Shown: positions 24,713-35,311, counted from the first letter of the stretch. The stretch: 64,000 nt of DNA from Rossellomorea aquimaris (GCF_008180865.1 NZ_VTEX01000002.1:992001-1056000), one strand, 5' to 3'. The notes: generated by a model not told the origin, from the letters alone. Program-made: numbers and translations.

Positions 24713-25492
24713 CTACTTTTTCATCAGGCAGACTGTAAACTGGTGCTGAAGAGTAAACTCATGAAGAGCATCGTAACGCCCGGACAGGAACGTATGTAAT
24801 GATTGCAGTAGTCCCTCTTTCTCACTATCTTCTAAATGAGTGAGCCAGGACAAGGAACCTACTCGCTCACACCAGGACTGTAACGTAAAGTCGACTGCAT
24901 AATAAAATGTGTAAAAATCTTTCAAGTTAAAGTCAGCTTCCTGCCATTCTAACAGCCATTCCACAGGAATTCCATTCAATTGATTCTCTGAATCGGCTTT
25001 TAATCCCGGTGGGGTCATATCTATATATTCATTTATAAACGTCATCGTATCCTTTGCCACTTCATGATCAGGAACGAAGCTTGAATCACTCACAATGAAC
25101 GTCCCTTTTTCCTTCAATATCCGCTTCATTTCACTGATCGCTTTTGGACGGTCGAATAAATGCCAGCTTCTGTGAATCATCGTGATATCATAGTACTGAT
25201 CTGGCAGATTCGTAGATTCAGCTGTACCTGTAAGATATGGGATGTCCAAGTATTGCTTACTCTCTAATGCCTTCGCAGCTTTCCTAAGCTCAATGGACGG
25301 CTCGACCCCGATCACTTCTGCCCCACGCTTGTGCAGCTTTCGTGTCAAAGCACCGGTACCCGAACCAATTTCAGCTACTTTTCTTCCCTCCCACACAATT
25401 CCCCTAACCTTTAACGTATCAAAAAATTGATGCGGAATATCATCACAAGACGCAGCATAACGAGAGGTCACATGACCAAAATTAACTTCCAT
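24713..25492 (-). CDS. Class I SAM-dependent methyltransferase
   Basis: A 259-residue methyltransferase. Motif I is IGSGTGALTRKL with the acidic end of strand 2 in GVEPS. Motif post-I is followed by YDITMIHRSWHLFD (motif II), then RILKEKGTFIVSD. The C-terminal cap, rich in aromatic residues, likely binds a small molecule. The substrate is unknown. ATG preceded by GGAAG. First gene of the operon with arylamine N-acetyltransferase. The upstream gap (25493-25847) holds two copies of the 12-mer repeat and a terminator but no gene. Confidence 0.85.
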   Translation of the reverse strand: MEVNFGHVTSRYAASCDDIPHQFFDTLKVRGIVWEGRKVAEIGSGTGALTRKLHKRGAEVIGVEPSIELRKAAKALESKQYLDIPYLTGTAESTNLPDQYYDITMIHRSWHLFDRPKAISEMKRILKEKGTFIVSDSSFVPDHEVAKDTMTFINEYIDMTPPGLKADSENQLNGIPVEWLLEWQEADFNLKDFYTFYYAVDFTLQSWCERVGSLSWLTHLEDSEKEGLLQSLHTFLSGRYDALHEFTLQHQFTVCLMKK

Positions 25493-25633
25493 TTACTCTC
25501 TTCCCCTATCATAATTGAATTTCCCTCAAATGAGCATTACGATTTCATGTCAACTCCATCACAAAACCCTGCCAACAACACCATACCTACTACATTCTGT
25601 ACCCTCTGCCAAAACTCCTGCCAGGGACACTGC

Positions 25634-25645
25634 AGGGACGGACCT
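25634..25645 (-). repeat. 12-mer repeat copy, intergenic
   Basis: Exact minus-strand copy. A partial echo, CCAGGGACACTGCAGGGACGG, lies across it (two GCAGGGAC-like blocks in 25621-25641). Confidence 0.8.
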
Positions 25646-25785
25646 TGACGATTTTTATATCGTAATAATTAAAAATCTTCTAAATAAACTCTTACTTTAT
25701 GGAATTATCCTGTTTTGCCTCGTTGTAAACCTTGAGTTTATATTATATTTCTAACATTTGATAGGGGAATATGGATAAGAAATAG

Positions 25786-25797
25786 AGGTCCGTCCCT
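25786..25797 (+). repeat. 12-mer repeat copy, intergenic
   Basis: Exact plus-strand copy 140 bp after the opposite-strand copy at 25634, just before the terminator of the XRE-type gene. Confidence 0.8.
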
Positions 25798-25807
25798 AAC
25801 CTAAAAA

Positions 25808-25832
25808 AAACGGTCATCAGGAATGACCGTTT
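25808..25832 (-). terminator. Terminator of the XRE regulator gene
   Basis: AAACGGTCAT (25808-25817) pairs with ATGACCGTTT (25823-25832); on the minus strand it runs into T8 (plus 25803-25810), after the stop codon at 25848. Confidence 0.85.
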
Positions 25833-25847
25833 GAGGTGGAATGGTGT

Positions 25848-26228
25848 TTAGTTGTTTGCTCCAGCTGCGATTCGCTTTACGTTTGTTTCAGCGGTTTTTG
25901 TCAGGTCTGGAGTAAATCCATTTTTCATTCGTTGGTTTTCTTCATTGAAATAGTCTTGAACTTCTTGATCAAATTCTATTTCGATGAGATCACGAATGTC
26001 TGTAATTCTAAGGGCGATCATAATGGAAACAAGATGAGCCACCGTTAAGGATTTCTTCTTGAAATTCACTAGCTCATTGATCGTAGCCACTCTTAGCCCG
26101 GTTAAGCGATGAAGATCGCCTTGTGTCAATCCTCGTTCACGCAGGATTTCTCCCAGTTTAATGTGAATTTTATGGGGAAATTTATTTAGCGCTTCTATAA
26201 CAATTGTATTTGTCTTTTGGTGAATCAT
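25848..26228 (-). CDS. XRE-family helix-turn-helix protein
   Basis: A 126-residue DNA-binding protein. The Cro/C1-type domain covers about residues 20-85 (LGEILRERGLTQGDLHRLTGLRVATINELVN, then LTVAHLVSIMIALRITDIRDLIEIE). The C-terminal 40 residues are helical and charged, probably for dimerisation. No partner gene is adjacent, so it is not an obvious toxin-antitoxin pair. ATG start with AGGAGTTGAAGC upstream. Confidence 0.8.
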   Translation of the reverse strand: MIHQKTNTIVIEALNKFPHKIHIKLGEILRERGLTQGDLHRLTGLRVATINELVNFKKKSLTVAHLVSIMIALRITDIRDLIEIEFDQEVQDYFNEENQRMKNGFTPDLTKTAETNVKRIAAGANN

Positions 26229-26363
26229 GATGCTTCAACTCCTCATCCTATACCATATTAACGCGAATTCCGTCATTCGTGAACCGGCAAAAAATCCCAT
26301 GCCCACGGGTACTTTTTACCATTCAATTTTGAGTGAGTAAGAAGCCATCATGCCCTAAAGAAA

Positions 26364-26395
26364 AGAAGACTCCAGTAACCGACCGGATGTCTTCT
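26364..26395 (-). terminator. Terminator of the thioredoxin-like gene
   Basis: AGAAGAC (26364-26370) pairs with GTCTTCT (26389-26395), with TCC/GGA extending the stem, followed on the minus strand by TTTCTTT. Confidence 0.65.
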
Positions 26396-26410
26396 ACTAT
26401 TCGTTTCGTT

Positions 26411-26977
26411 TTACATCAGTACATTCTGGACAAGACTCGTTTTCAAGCTTTCATACACTTCCTGCCATATTTCTTTATCTGTCGTATATTGAGAGGTTAA
26501 GCGTTGTATCATTTCCTTCTGCTTTTCCGGGAAAAGCTCATGATCCTTCGGTGGCAGCTTCGCCCGTTCGTCGTCCACGATCTTCTTTACCATTGGAGCT
26601 CTTGGCCCCCATACCAGCTTTTCATTCCCATCACGATCGATGAAAATGAAAATGGGAATCGCTCTCGATATACCATTCGTTAAGTATTGATCCATCAGAT
26701 CAAGGTTTTCATCCCGTAAAATCATGCGAACGTCCATGCCAGCGGATTTTGCGACTTTTAACAGAATGGGGATATTCAGCATTGCGTCTCCACACCAATC
26801 CTCCGTGATGGCAATTACCCGTAAAGAGTGGTCTCCAAGTTTATTCAATACCTCTATGTCATCCTGTGGGATCGTAAAGTTTCTCTTGATTGCTTCCGTA
26901 TTTTCTTTATGTACACTCATATATTCCAAGTAATCTTCAGGTGTCATCCCTTTAGTGAACCATTGTTCCAAGTTCAT
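26411..26977 (-). CDS. Thioredoxin-like protein with single active-site Cys
   Basis: A 188-residue protein with a central thioredoxin fold. The active-site region reads AITEDWCGDAML, so the usual CxxC is CGDA with only one Cys (residue about 63). The cis-Pro region is SRAIPIFIFIDRDGNE. Extra helices are present at both ends. Single-Cys relatives (often annotated thioredoxin family) are common in Bacillaceae; a dithiol exchange role is unlikely. ATG 26977 was chosen because GGAGGAGGAAG precedes it; the longer frame upstream lacks a site. Its own terminator follows. Confidence 0.8.
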   Translation of the reverse strand: MNLEQWFTKGMTPEDYLEYMSVHKENTEAIKRNFTIPQDDIEVLNKLGDHSLRVIAITEDWCGDAMLNIPILLKVAKSAGMDVRMILRDENLDLMDQYLTNGISRAIPIFIFIDRDGNEKLVWGPRAPMVKKIVDDERAKLPPKDHELFPEKQKEMIQRLTSQYTTDKEIWQEVYESLKTSLVQNVLM

Positions 26978-27210
26978 ATTTCTTCCTCCTCCAGCGCCAC
27001 ACATTCCAGTGAAGCACAAACAACTTTTCTCTTAAATTCTCTTTATAGCATATTCATGTTTGTCGTATTCCACAAGGAAAATATACTTTTCATTCTATTC
27101 AAAATTTCAATTGTACGATTATGCCTGTAGGAATATAATATAAGAAAAGCACCGTAATGGACAGGTTTACAGGTTCTTATGAACTTCCTTTTGTTTTTAT
27201 CCTTTAATCT

Positions 27211-27238
27211 AAAAAAAGGAATAGCATACTGCTACTCC
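27211..27238 (-). terminator. Second minus-strand terminator
   Basis: GGAGTAGC and GCTATTCC on the minus strand (plus 27231-27238 and 27218-27225) pair fully with one G-U around a 5-nt loop and run into T7 (plus 27211-27217). Confidence 0.6.
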
Positions 27239-27320
27239 CGGACTATTATTTTTCCAGAGGGGGATGGAAAACAAATAAGTATGCGAAGAGAAGTATCTTT
27301 CATACATCTTTCCTTTACAG

Positions 27321-27344
27321 AAAAAAAGCTGACTCAATTGTCAG
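27321..27344 (-). terminator. Terminator of the DUF4257-small gene operon
   Basis: CTGAC and GTCAG (plus 27329-27333 and 27340-27344) form a short stem followed on the minus strand by C and T7 (plus 27321-27327), about 65 nt after the small gene. Confidence 0.55.
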
Positions 27345-27407
27345 TTTCATCCTTACACTTTTTGGTTAAATTAGATAGGTATAGGACTACTCTTCAATTG
27401 ACTCATC

Positions 27408-27572
27408 TTAAACATCTTGTGATTTCTCAATTATTTTTGCCACTTTATTATAGTAGTAGTTCAGCTCGACTAGGCTATCTGCCTCCTTCAGTCTTTTTAG
27501 ATACTGATTTGCTTTTTCATAGTCTTCTGGTGGCAGTTCAACCTTGATTCTTTTTTTCTTCCACTTCGCCAA
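27408..27572 (-). CDS. Small helical protein (54 aa) overlapping the DUF4257 gene
   Basis: TTG start at 27572 with GAGGTGA 6 nt upstream, stop at 27408-27410; too short for ordinary ORF cut-offs. The 54-residue product begins LAKWKKKRIKVELPP and continues EDYEKANQYLKRLKEADS then LVELNYYYNKVAKIIEKSQ. It overlaps the 3-prime end of the DUF4257-type gene by 35 nt in another frame, so it is translationally coupled. Its helical region aligns with the 51-residue protein encoded at 28068-28223 (pattern YxxxLKxAxSxVExxxYY). Function unknown. Confidence 0.7.
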   Translation of the reverse strand: MAKWKKKRIKVELPPEDYEKANQYLKRLKEADSLVELNYYYNKVAKIIEKSQDV

Positions 27573-27966
27573 CAGGTTTCACCTCATTATGGTTTGGAGA
27601 TCCTCCCTTAGAGGTCGGTTCGAGCTGATAATGAGATAGCTCTTGGATATAAGACGCTTTGGTGCTTGCTAAATTTTGTTCGATTTTTCGTGTGATGACG
27701 GAACTTCCCCCGATACCTGATAATAAACTAATATAGATGACATACCAGATCGGGACCGTTTCAACAACCGGTAATACTGACAGATACCCTGCTAGAATGC
27801 CTATGATAATATCCTTTGTTGAGCCAAAAAGATAGTGCTTCTCACCTTGGTCATCGATAAATTTTCGCGGAAAAGTGAAATGACCATTTTTGAAAACCAG
27901 AATATGTCCTAAGCCTCCAATACCACCCATTAACATTGGCAACAAGATCACTTCGAATAAGGACAT
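27538..27966 (-). CDS. DUF4257-type membrane protein
   Basis: A 142-residue protein. Two hydrophobic helix pairs (VILLPMLMGGIGGLGHILVF and IIIGILAGYLSVLPVV, then VIYISLLSGIGGSSVI) are followed by a hydrophilic tail of 40 residues. It resembles the Bacillus DUF4257 family; no function is known. ATG 27966 is chosen because AGAGGG lies 8 nt upstream; a GTG three codons earlier sits on the ribosome site. The 3-prime end overlaps the 54-residue gene, and a related small gene is divergent just upstream. Confidence 0.75.
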   Translation of the reverse strand: MSLFEVILLPMLMGGIGGLGHILVFKNGHFTFPRKFIDDQGEKHYLFGSTKDIIIGILAGYLSVLPVVETVPIWYVIYISLLSGIGGSSVITRKIEQNLASTKASYIQELSHYQLEPTSKGGSPNHNEVKPVGEVEEKKNQG

Positions 27967-28067
27967 TCTATCCACCCTCTGGAATCATTTACTATTATTA
28001 TACATTATTTACAGAAAATTCAGAATAGATAATTGGACGCAATTTTGTCCACTAAAGGAGTGCCAAA

Positions 28068-28223
28068 ATGAGGAAAATTGTGATGAAAGTCTCGTCAGTC
28101 GACAAACTTCGATTCCAAAACTATATGATGCAGCTTAAGAGAGCTGAATCAAAAGTAGAAGCGGATACGTATTACCGCCTGGCCAAACAGATTTTGGAGA
28201 GAGCAAAGAAGAAACAAATGTAG
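28068..28223 (+). CDS. Small helical protein (51 aa), divergent from DUF4257 gene
   Basis: ATG at 28068 with AAAGGAG 7 nt upstream, stop TAG at 28221-28223. The product opens MRKIVMKVSSVDKLRF and continues QNYMMQLKRAESKVEADT then YYRLAKQILERAKKK. It is basic, helical and without a membrane segment. The middle is similar to the 54-residue protein at 27408-27572, suggesting a duplicated family of tiny proteins flanking a membrane protein gene. No clear terminator follows. Function unknown. Confidence 0.7.
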   Translation: MRKIVMKVSSVDKLRFQNYMMQLKRAESKVEADTYYRLAKQILERAKKKQM

Positions 28224-28318
28224 CTTTCAATGCGGGAGTGCCGAAAAAATGCCTTCTGTTCATGCACGTCCCACTGTACCTAAAATAAGGATCAGACAAC
28301 TTTTATATAACAACGAAA

Positions 28319-28341
28319 AGAAGAGCCATTACAGCCCTTCT
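28319..28341 (-). terminator. Terminator of the M4 protease gene
   Basis: On the minus strand AGAAGGGC and GGCTCTTCT-side bases form an 8-bp stem with one G-U around GTAAT, then TTTT, 16 nt after the stop codon. Confidence 0.55.
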
Positions 28342-28356
28342 ATTCAATCAGTCTAT

Positions 28357-30024
<1,668 letters not shown>

Positions 30025-30201
30025 TTACAACACCTCTTTATAAGAATTTTCTAACTATTAAAAACATTAGATTCACTATAGTACAAGCCCTATCCACAAC
30101 GAATGAGTTAATAGACCTGCATCTTTTCTTTTTCAACATCAGGTTAAAATACCTACACAAAACACAGGGAAAGCATACTCTTCAGGAAAACTTGAACTAA
30201 A

Positions 30202-30244
30202 AAGAGGGACGGACCTTGAATTTAGTATAAGGTCCGTCCCTCTT
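30202..30244. repeat. Inverted pair of 12-mer repeats forming a hairpin
   Basis: A 16-bp arm, AAGAGGGACGGACCTT (30202-30217), pairs perfectly with 30229-30244 around an 11-nt loop. It contains 12-mer copies at 30205-30216 and 30230-30241. It precedes a second, ordinary terminator and may act as one itself. Confidence 0.9.
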
Positions 30245-30254
30245 GCATATAAAA

Positions 30255-30289
30255 ATAGCCCCTGGGAATATAAGGTTCCCAGGGGCTAT
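30255..30289. terminator. Terminator of the gatCAB operon
   Basis: ATAGCCCCTGGGAA (30255-30268) pairs perfectly with TTCCCAGGGGCTAT (30276-30289) around 7 nt, with T runs on both strands. It follows the gatB stop at 30300. Confidence 0.92.
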
Positions 30290-30299
30290 GCTTTTTTTA

Positions 30300-31730
30300 T
30301 TAACGTTTTTGAATTTCTTGAAGCAGCAGCTTGTTAACAAGCGGCGGGTTAGCCTGTCCTTTTGTTGCTTTCATGATTTGACCAACCAGGAAGCCGATGG
30401 CACGGTCTTTCCCGTTTTTGTAATCTTCGATGGATTGTGGATTGGCATCCAGCGTCTCCGTCACAATCTTGAGTAAGGCACCTTCGTCAGAAATTTGAAC
30501 AAGACCCTTATCTTTTACGATTTGTTCCGGATCTCCACCGTTTTCCACTAGTTCTTTGAACACTTTCTTCGCAATCTTGGAAGAAATCGTTCCTTTTTCG
30601 ATTAACTCGATCATGCCTGCCAGTCCTTGAGGAGTCAATTTAACATCTTCAAGTTCTTTTTGCCCTGCATTTAAGTAAGCTGAAACTTCCCCCATCAGCC
30701 AGTTTGATGCTAGCTTCGCATCCGCTCCAGCCTCAACGGTTTCCTGGAAGAAATCAGACATTTCTTTCGTTAATGTCAGAACCATGGCATCGTACGCAGG
30801 TAAGCCTAGATCTTCTACATAGCGCTTTTTTCGCTCATCCGGAAGTTCAGGAATCTCTGCACGGATGCGGTCCATCCACTCTTGATCGATGTGAAGGTTT
30901 AATAAATCAGGTTCAGGGAAGTAGCGGTAATCATCTGATCCCTCTTTTACACGCATGAGAATCGTTTTACCTGTTGATTCATCGAAACGAAGCGTTTCCT
31001 GTTGGATCATTCCTCCGGATAAGAGAACCTTCTCCTGACGGACGATTTCATACTCCAATCCTTTTTTAACAAAATTAAAGGAGTTCAGGTTTTTAAGTTC
31101 AGCTTTCGTTCCGAACTTTTCCTGGCCGATTGGACGTAGGGAAATGTTAGCGTCACAACGAAGCGACCCTTCTTCCATCTTACAATCAGAAACCCCCGTA
31201 TATTGAATGATGGATTTCAGTTTCTCAAGATACGCATACGCTTCTTCCGGTGTGCGGATGTCCGGCTCAGATACAATCTCAATAAGAGGAGTACCTTGGC
31301 GGTTATAGTCGACAAGTGAATAACCGTCGCCTGAGTGCGTCAGCTTTCCAGCATCTTCTTCCAGGTGAAGGCGAGTGATTCCGATGCGTTTCTTCTCACC
31401 ATTAACTTCAATTTCGATCCACCCGTTTTCACCGATCGGCTTGTCAAATTGAGAAATCTGGTACGCTTTCGGGTTATCCGGATAGAAATAGTTTTTACGG
31501 TCAAACTTCGTATCCGTTGCGATTTCACAGTTCAATGCGATCGCAGCTTTCATACCGAATTCAATGGCACGCTTGTTCACCACTGGAAGTACACCAGGAT
31601 ACCCAAGGTCGATTACGTTCGTGTTTGTGTTTGGCTCTGCTCCGAAATGGTTCGGTGCCGGAGAAAACATCTTACTGTCCGTTTTTAATTCTACGTGGAC
31701 TTCTAGTCCGATTACTGGTTCAAAGTTCAT
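30300..31730 (-). CDS. gatB: Asp-tRNA(Asn)/Glu-tRNA(Gln) amidotransferase subunit B
   Basis: A 476-residue subunit that activates Glu-tRNA(Gln) for amidation. The opening [15 protein letters not shown] is the family signature; the cradle domain carries the tRNA and ATP sites ([27 protein letters not shown]), and the C-terminal YqeY-like helical tail ends at the terminus. ATG 31730, with AAGGGGTG upstream, gives the same length as B. subtilis GatB. It is the last gene of gatCAB, 12 nt after gatA. Confidence 0.97.
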   Translation of the reverse strand: MNFEPVIGLEVHVELKTDSKMFSPAPNHFGAEPNTNTNVIDLGYPGVLPVVNKRAIEFGMKAAIALNCEIATDTKFDRKNYFYPDNPKAYQISQFDKPIGENGWIEIEVNGEKKRIGITRLHLEEDAGKLTHSGDGYSLVDYNRQGTPLIEIVSEPDIRTPEEAYAYLEKLKSIIQYTGVSDCKMEEGSLRCDANISLRPIGQEKFGTKAELKNLNSFNFVKKGLEYEIVRQEKVLLSGGMIQQETLRFDESTGKTILMRVKEGSDDYRYFPEPDLLNLHIDQEWMDRIRAEIPELPDERKKRYVEDLGLPAYDAMVLTLTKEMSDFFQETVEAGADAKLASNWLMGEVSAYLNAGQKELEDVKLTPQGLAGMIELIEKGTISSKIAKKVFKELVENGGDPEQIVKDKGLVQISDEGALLKIVTETLDANPQSIEDYKNGKDRAIGFLVGQIMKATKGQANPPLVNKLLLQEIQKR

Positions 31731-31742
31731 TGATTTCACCCC

Positions 31743-33203
31743 TTACAGTTGTGGTCTTTTTGTATGGAAGTCTGTAGCTTGCTCATACGCATGCGCTACG
31801 CGATAAATCGTACTTTCGTCAAAATGCTTCCCGATGATTTGCAATCCAAGCGGCAATCCTGTTGAAGAGAATCCACAAGGTACAGAGATTCCCGGCACAC
31901 CTGCAAGGTTTACTGGGATCGTTAAAATATCGTTTGCATACATCGTTAATGGATCATCAATTTTCTCTCCGATTTTGAAAGCCGGAGTTGGTGTTGTTGG
32001 CCCAATAATGACATCATACTTCGCAAACACATCTTCAAAGTCTTTTTTGATCAGTGTTCGGGCCTGTTGTGCTTTTTTGTAGTAGGCATCATAGTATCCA
32101 GAACTTAACGCAAATGTTCCAAGCATAATACGACGCTTCACTTCGTCCCCGAATCCTTCTGCACGGGTTTTCTTGTAAAGATCAAGAAGGTTCTCTGCGT
32201 TCGGAGTGCGGTAACCGTAACGGACACCATCGAAACGTGCAAGGTTGGCAGATGCTTCAGACGATGCTAATAGGTAGTACGTTGAAACACCAAATTTAGA
32301 GTGAGGGAGAGAAACTTCTTCCCATGTAGCTCCCATGCCTTCCAATACTTTCAATGAAGCGAGCACTGCTTGCCGAGCTTCCTCCCCGACACCTTCACCT
32401 AAATATTCTTTTGGCACAGCAATCTTTAAGCCTTTCACATCACCTGTCAGAGCTGCCGCGTAGTTCGGAACCTCAACATTCGCTGAAGTGGAATCATTCG
32501 GATCAAGACCAGCGATCGCTTGCAGTAAGTATGCATTATCTTCTACGTTACGAGTGATCGGTCCGATTTGATCCAGTGAAGAAGCGAATGCTACAAGACC
32601 GAAACGGGATACCCGTCCGTACGTAGGTTTTAAACCGACAGTACCGGTGAATGCTGCTGGCTGGCGAATCGATCCGCCTGTATCTGAACCAAGTGAGAAA
32701 GGTACTTCTCCAGCTGCAACAGATGCTGCTGAACCACCTGAAGATCCACCCGGAACCGTTTCCAGATTCCATGGATTGCTCGTCTTTTGGAAACCGGAGT
32801 TCTCAGTAGATGAACCCATTGCGAACTCATCCATATTCAGTTTTCCGATCGTAATCGTATCGGCACTATGTAATTTATTGATAACCGTAGCATCATAAAT
32901 CGGATTGAAGTTTTCAAGGATTTTACTGGCACATGTTGTACGGAGTCCTTTTGTGACGATATTATCTTTAATCCCGATCGGCATTCCGAAAAGAAGACCT
33001 TTGCTTTCGTCTGTACCAAGCTTTGCATCCATTTCTTTAGCTTTATTGCGGGCATTTTCTTCATCTAATGTTAAGAATGCCTTTACTTTATCTTCAACCG
33101 CATCAATACGTTTGTATGATTCGTCGACTAGATCTGTGACAGATACTTCTTTCTTATGTAAAAGCTCATGAAGCTCTGATAATTTATGGTCAAATAATGA
33201 CAT
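31743..33203 (-). CDS. gatA: Glutamyl-tRNA amidotransferase subunit A
   Basis: A 486-residue amidase-signature enzyme that releases ammonia from glutamine for GatB. The Ser-cisSer-Lys triad is visible: Lys in [10 protein letters not shown], and the Ser pair in [15 protein letters not shown] followed by [15 protein letters not shown] preceded by GGAGGGGACC. It lies between gatC (12 nt upstream) and gatB. Firmicutes lack glutaminyl-tRNA synthetase, so this operon is essential in relatives. Confidence 0.97.
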   Translation of the reverse strand: MSLFDHKLSELHELLHKKEVSVTDLVDESYKRIDAVEDKVKAFLTLDEENARNKAKEMDAKLGTDESKGLLFGMPIGIKDNIVTKGLRTTCASKILENFNPIYDATVINKLHSADTITIGKLNMDEFAMGSSTENSGFQKTSNPWNLETVPGGSSGGSAASVAAGEVPFSLGSDTGGSIRQPAAFTGTVGLKPTYGRVSRFGLVAFASSLDQIGPITRNVEDNAYLLQAIAGLDPNDSTSANVEVPNYAAALTGDVKGLKIAVPKEYLGEGVGEEARQAVLASLKVLEGMGATWEEVSLPHSKFGVSTYYLLASSEASANLARFDGVRYGYRTPNAENLLDLYKKTRAEGFGDEVKRRIMLGTFALSSGYYDAYYKKAQQARTLIKKDFEDVFAKYDVIIGPTTPTPAFKIGEKIDDPLTMYANDILTIPVNLAGVPGISVPCGFSSTGLPLGLQIIGKHFDESTIYRVAHAYEQATDFHTKRPQL

Positions 33204-33215
33204 GAGGTCCCCTCC

Positions 33216-33506
33216 TTAGTCCAAGATCGATGGAACGCGTACTTGTCCATCTTGTTTGTCTGGTGCGTTCTTTAATACTTCTTCACGTGGCAGTCCTTCA
33301 ACAGGCTTATCTTCACGCATAACGTTCTTCATATCCAACACATGACTCGTCGCTTCCACATTTGAAGTATCCAATTCATTCAGCTGCTCGGCAAACCCGA
33401 TGATCGCATCTAATTGAGTTGTAAACTTTTTCGCTTCATCCTCTGTGATGGCTAGTCGTGCAAGGTGGGCAACATGCTTTACTTGCTCTTCAGAAATTCT
33501 AGTCAT
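33216..33506 (-). CDS. gatC: Glutamyl-tRNA amidotransferase subunit C
   Basis: A 96-residue belt subunit that stabilises GatAB. Pattern [25 protein letters not shown] and the tail with [14 protein letters not shown] are typical. ATG 33506 is chosen because GGAGGTGA precedes it and the length equals that of relatives; an in-frame start eleven codons earlier lacks a site. First gene of the operon. Confidence 0.95.
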   Translation of the reverse strand: MTRISEEQVKHVAHLARLAITEDEAKKFTTQLDAIIGFAEQLNELDTSNVEATSHVLDMKNVMREDKPVEGLPREEVLKNAPDKQDGQVRVPSILD

Positions 33507-33677
33507 CTTCTTCACCTCCGTATATGTTCGAACACTCACAATACTATTGATAATACCAAAATTCGCTTCATTAAAGCAACTATGATAAGAGATAACGATT
33601 GTTAGGAGTATGGCTGATTCTTGTCCATACCTCCATTCATTCTACCACGAATTAGGGCTAGGATGTGCCATTTTATG

Positions 33678-33689
33678 AGGGACGGACCT
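33678..33689 (-). repeat. 12-mer repeat copy, intergenic
   Basis: Exact minus-strand copy (plus GAGGGACGGACCTT at 33677-33690) between the gatC promoter region and the divergent AbrB-type gene. Confidence 0.85.
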
Positions 33690-33752
33690 TGGGTGGGGGT
33701 ATCACGTGGTCAAATTATAGTTAACGCATTCCATTTGCTTCCTCTCCTCCAA

Positions 33753-33782
33753 TTGATTACCTTTAAGTAGAGTACTTATAAT
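33753..33782 (+). promoter_or_regulatory. Possible promoter with almost no leader
   Basis: TTGATT (33753-33758), 18-nt spacer, perfect TATAAT (33777-33782). Transcription would begin only about 8 nt before the ATG at 33798, cutting into the GAGAGG ribosome site. Either the message is nearly leaderless or the match is fortuitous. Confidence 0.35.
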
Positions 33783-33797
33783 GAGAGGATTTTTAGA

Positions 33798-34865
33798 ATG
33801 CACCCTATTTTATTAGCCTTTGTCGTTGGAGTTGCCGGCGGTGGAGTATTTACACTTCTACACCTCCCCCTGTCCTGGCTTCTCGGTTCTATGACTTCAG
33901 TCTTCTTCATCAATAAATGGACGAAGCTCGATTTAGCATGGCCCTCTTATTTCAGAGATCTTGGATTGATCATTGTTGGCTATGCCATTGGCCAAACCTT
34001 TAGTCAGGAAACTATGATTGAAATCTTCAATCAGCTCCCGTCCATGCTGACGATGACAATAGCCATCATTATCTTTAGCATGGTGCTCGCCTATATCACA
34101 TCGAAAATGACGGGGATCGGTCTTTCCTCAACCATTACAGGGAGTATACCGGGCGGACTTTCGCAAATGGTGGCTCTTGGAGAAGAAATGAAGAATATAG
34201 ACTTAACGGTTGTGACAGTCCTGCAGGTGATACGCTTATTATCGGTCATCTTCGTTGTACCGTTTCTTGTGTTCAGTCCCCTTTTAAAAGGCGGTGGTGG
34301 ATCCAGTTCCGGGAATGCTTCACTACCATTCGAAACACCCCCATTCCAGTGGGTCTTTATTTTATTCCTCATCATTGCCCTTCTATCTGGGATTGTGGCT
34401 AAAAGAATCCATTTACCCACCCCTGCAATGCTGGGACCGATTTTAGTCATTGGCGGCTTCATGGTGGCTGGGTTTTCTGTACCCCAAATGCCCGATCCGT
34501 TAATAATTCTTGCTCAATTATCCCTCGGAATCTACTTTAGTTTCATGATGAATTTCTCTTCATCTAGAGAGTTGTCCAAGTTCATCCTTTGGTCTTTGTT
34601 TACTTCCGTCTGCCTGCTATTATGCTGCGCAGGCCTGAGCTTTGTATTAAGTCGCTGGCATGACATAACATTTCTTACTGCCTTTATTAGCTTGGCTCCC
34701 GGGGGAATGGCTGAAATGGCCTTAGTGGGACAAGCCGTCAACGCGGACCTTTCCATCATTACCGGATATCACTTATTTCGGATATTATTTATTCTGTTTA
34801 TCATCCCAGCGATTTTGAAAGGGCTGTTCAAACTCTCATTTTTCAAAAAAGGCGCACAGTATTAA
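33798..34865 (+). CDS. AbrB-family (duplicated domain) membrane protein
   Basis: A 355-residue membrane protein with about ten helices arranged as two repeats, each with the block seen in PLSWLLGSMTSVFFINKW and LPTPAMLGPILVIGGFMVAG, and the paired STITGSIPGGLSQMVALGEE and SLAPGGMAEMALVGQAV. This is the AbrB duplication family (named for E. coli AbrB, not the Bacillus regulator AbrB), of unknown transport role. ATG with AGAGGA upstream. Its stop overlaps that of the convergent yueI-like gene by 4 nt. Confidence 0.8.
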   Translation: MHPILLAFVVGVAGGGVFTLLHLPLSWLLGSMTSVFFINKWTKLDLAWPSYFRDLGLIIVGYAIGQTFSQETMIEIFNQLPSMLTMTIAIIIFSMVLAYITSKMTGIGLSSTITGSIPGGLSQMVALGEEMKNIDLTVVTVLQVIRLLSVIFVVPFLVFSPLLKGGGGSSSGNASLPFETPPFQWVFILFLIIALLSGIVAKRIHLPTPAMLGPILVIGGFMVAGFSVPQMPDPLIILAQLSLGIYFSFMMNFSSSRELSKFILWSLFTSVCLLLCCAGLSFVLSRWHDITFLTAFISLAPGGMAEMALVGQAVNADLSIITGYHLFRILFILFIIPAILKGLFKLSFFKKGAQY

Positions 34866-35311
34866 AAAAGCTTGTTTTTAATTGATGAAAATAGGCTTTT
34901 CTTTGGCTTTTGTTTCGTTTTGGCTTCAGAGTTCTTTTCATTTTTTTTCTTCACATAGATTTCCTCTTTATCAATGGCATGATCATAAGCGAGGACGAGG
35001 CCTATATCGGTTTCGATCTCCTTATTTGTCACCATTGAAAACGAGACATGATACGTATCAGCGAGCTTGATGTATTTAGATAAAAAGGAATAGCTCATAT
35101 TACCATTTAATAAAAGCTTCGCCTCAGGATGCTTCTTCAGACATTCCTGAACTTCCTTGTATACTCCCTTTTCCCTTACCTGACTCTGAGTCAGGGCAAT
35201 GACGATTCGTTCCCGCAGGCTCCCTAGAAACTTTCTTCTTTCATCAGGCTTCGTTTGCTTCTGGCCATATATTCCATTATCCAGGTAATCATCAATCGTT
35301 GGTTTACTCAA
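34862..35311 (-). CDS. YueI family protein
   Basis: A protein of about 149 residues of the YueI (DUF1694) family: IDDYLDNGIYGQKQTKPDERRKFLGSLRERIVIALTQ at the start, then a strand/helix pattern, ending in a Lys-rich tail (KQKPKKSLFSSIKNKLF). The function is unknown. The start is uncertain: TTG at 35311 lies 10 nt after GGAGGT, while GTG at 35317 is only 4 nt away. Convergent with the AbrB-family gene, the two stop codons overlapping. Confidence 0.8.
   Translation of the reverse strand: MSKPTIDDYLDNGIYGQKQTKPDERRKFLGSLRERIVIALTQSQVREKGVYKEVQECLKKHPEAKLLLNGNMSYSFLSKYIKLADTYHVSFSMVTNKEIETDIGLVLAYDHAIDKEEIYVKKKNEKNSEAKTKQKPKKSLFSSIKNKLF

Larger units (their letters stand above)
27020..27407. other. 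Gap with two minus-strand terminators, no confident gene
   Basis: AT-rich stretch. Besides the two terminators listed separately, the 80 nt between them contain a 33-codon minus-strand frame starting with ATG after AAAGGAAAG. The spacing is too short and the protein unremarkable, so it is not called. A plus-strand frame from 27179 has no ribosome site and is also not called. Confidence 0.5.

Noticed and set aside
25427-25754. Overlapping plus-strand frames between the methyltransferase and XRE genes
   Set aside because: No ribosome sites and low-complexity AT-rich translation; only repeats are supported here.
27179-27547. A 122-residue plus-strand frame
   Set aside because: No ribosome site, unremarkable composition, and it overlaps a better-supported small gene and terminators on the other strand.
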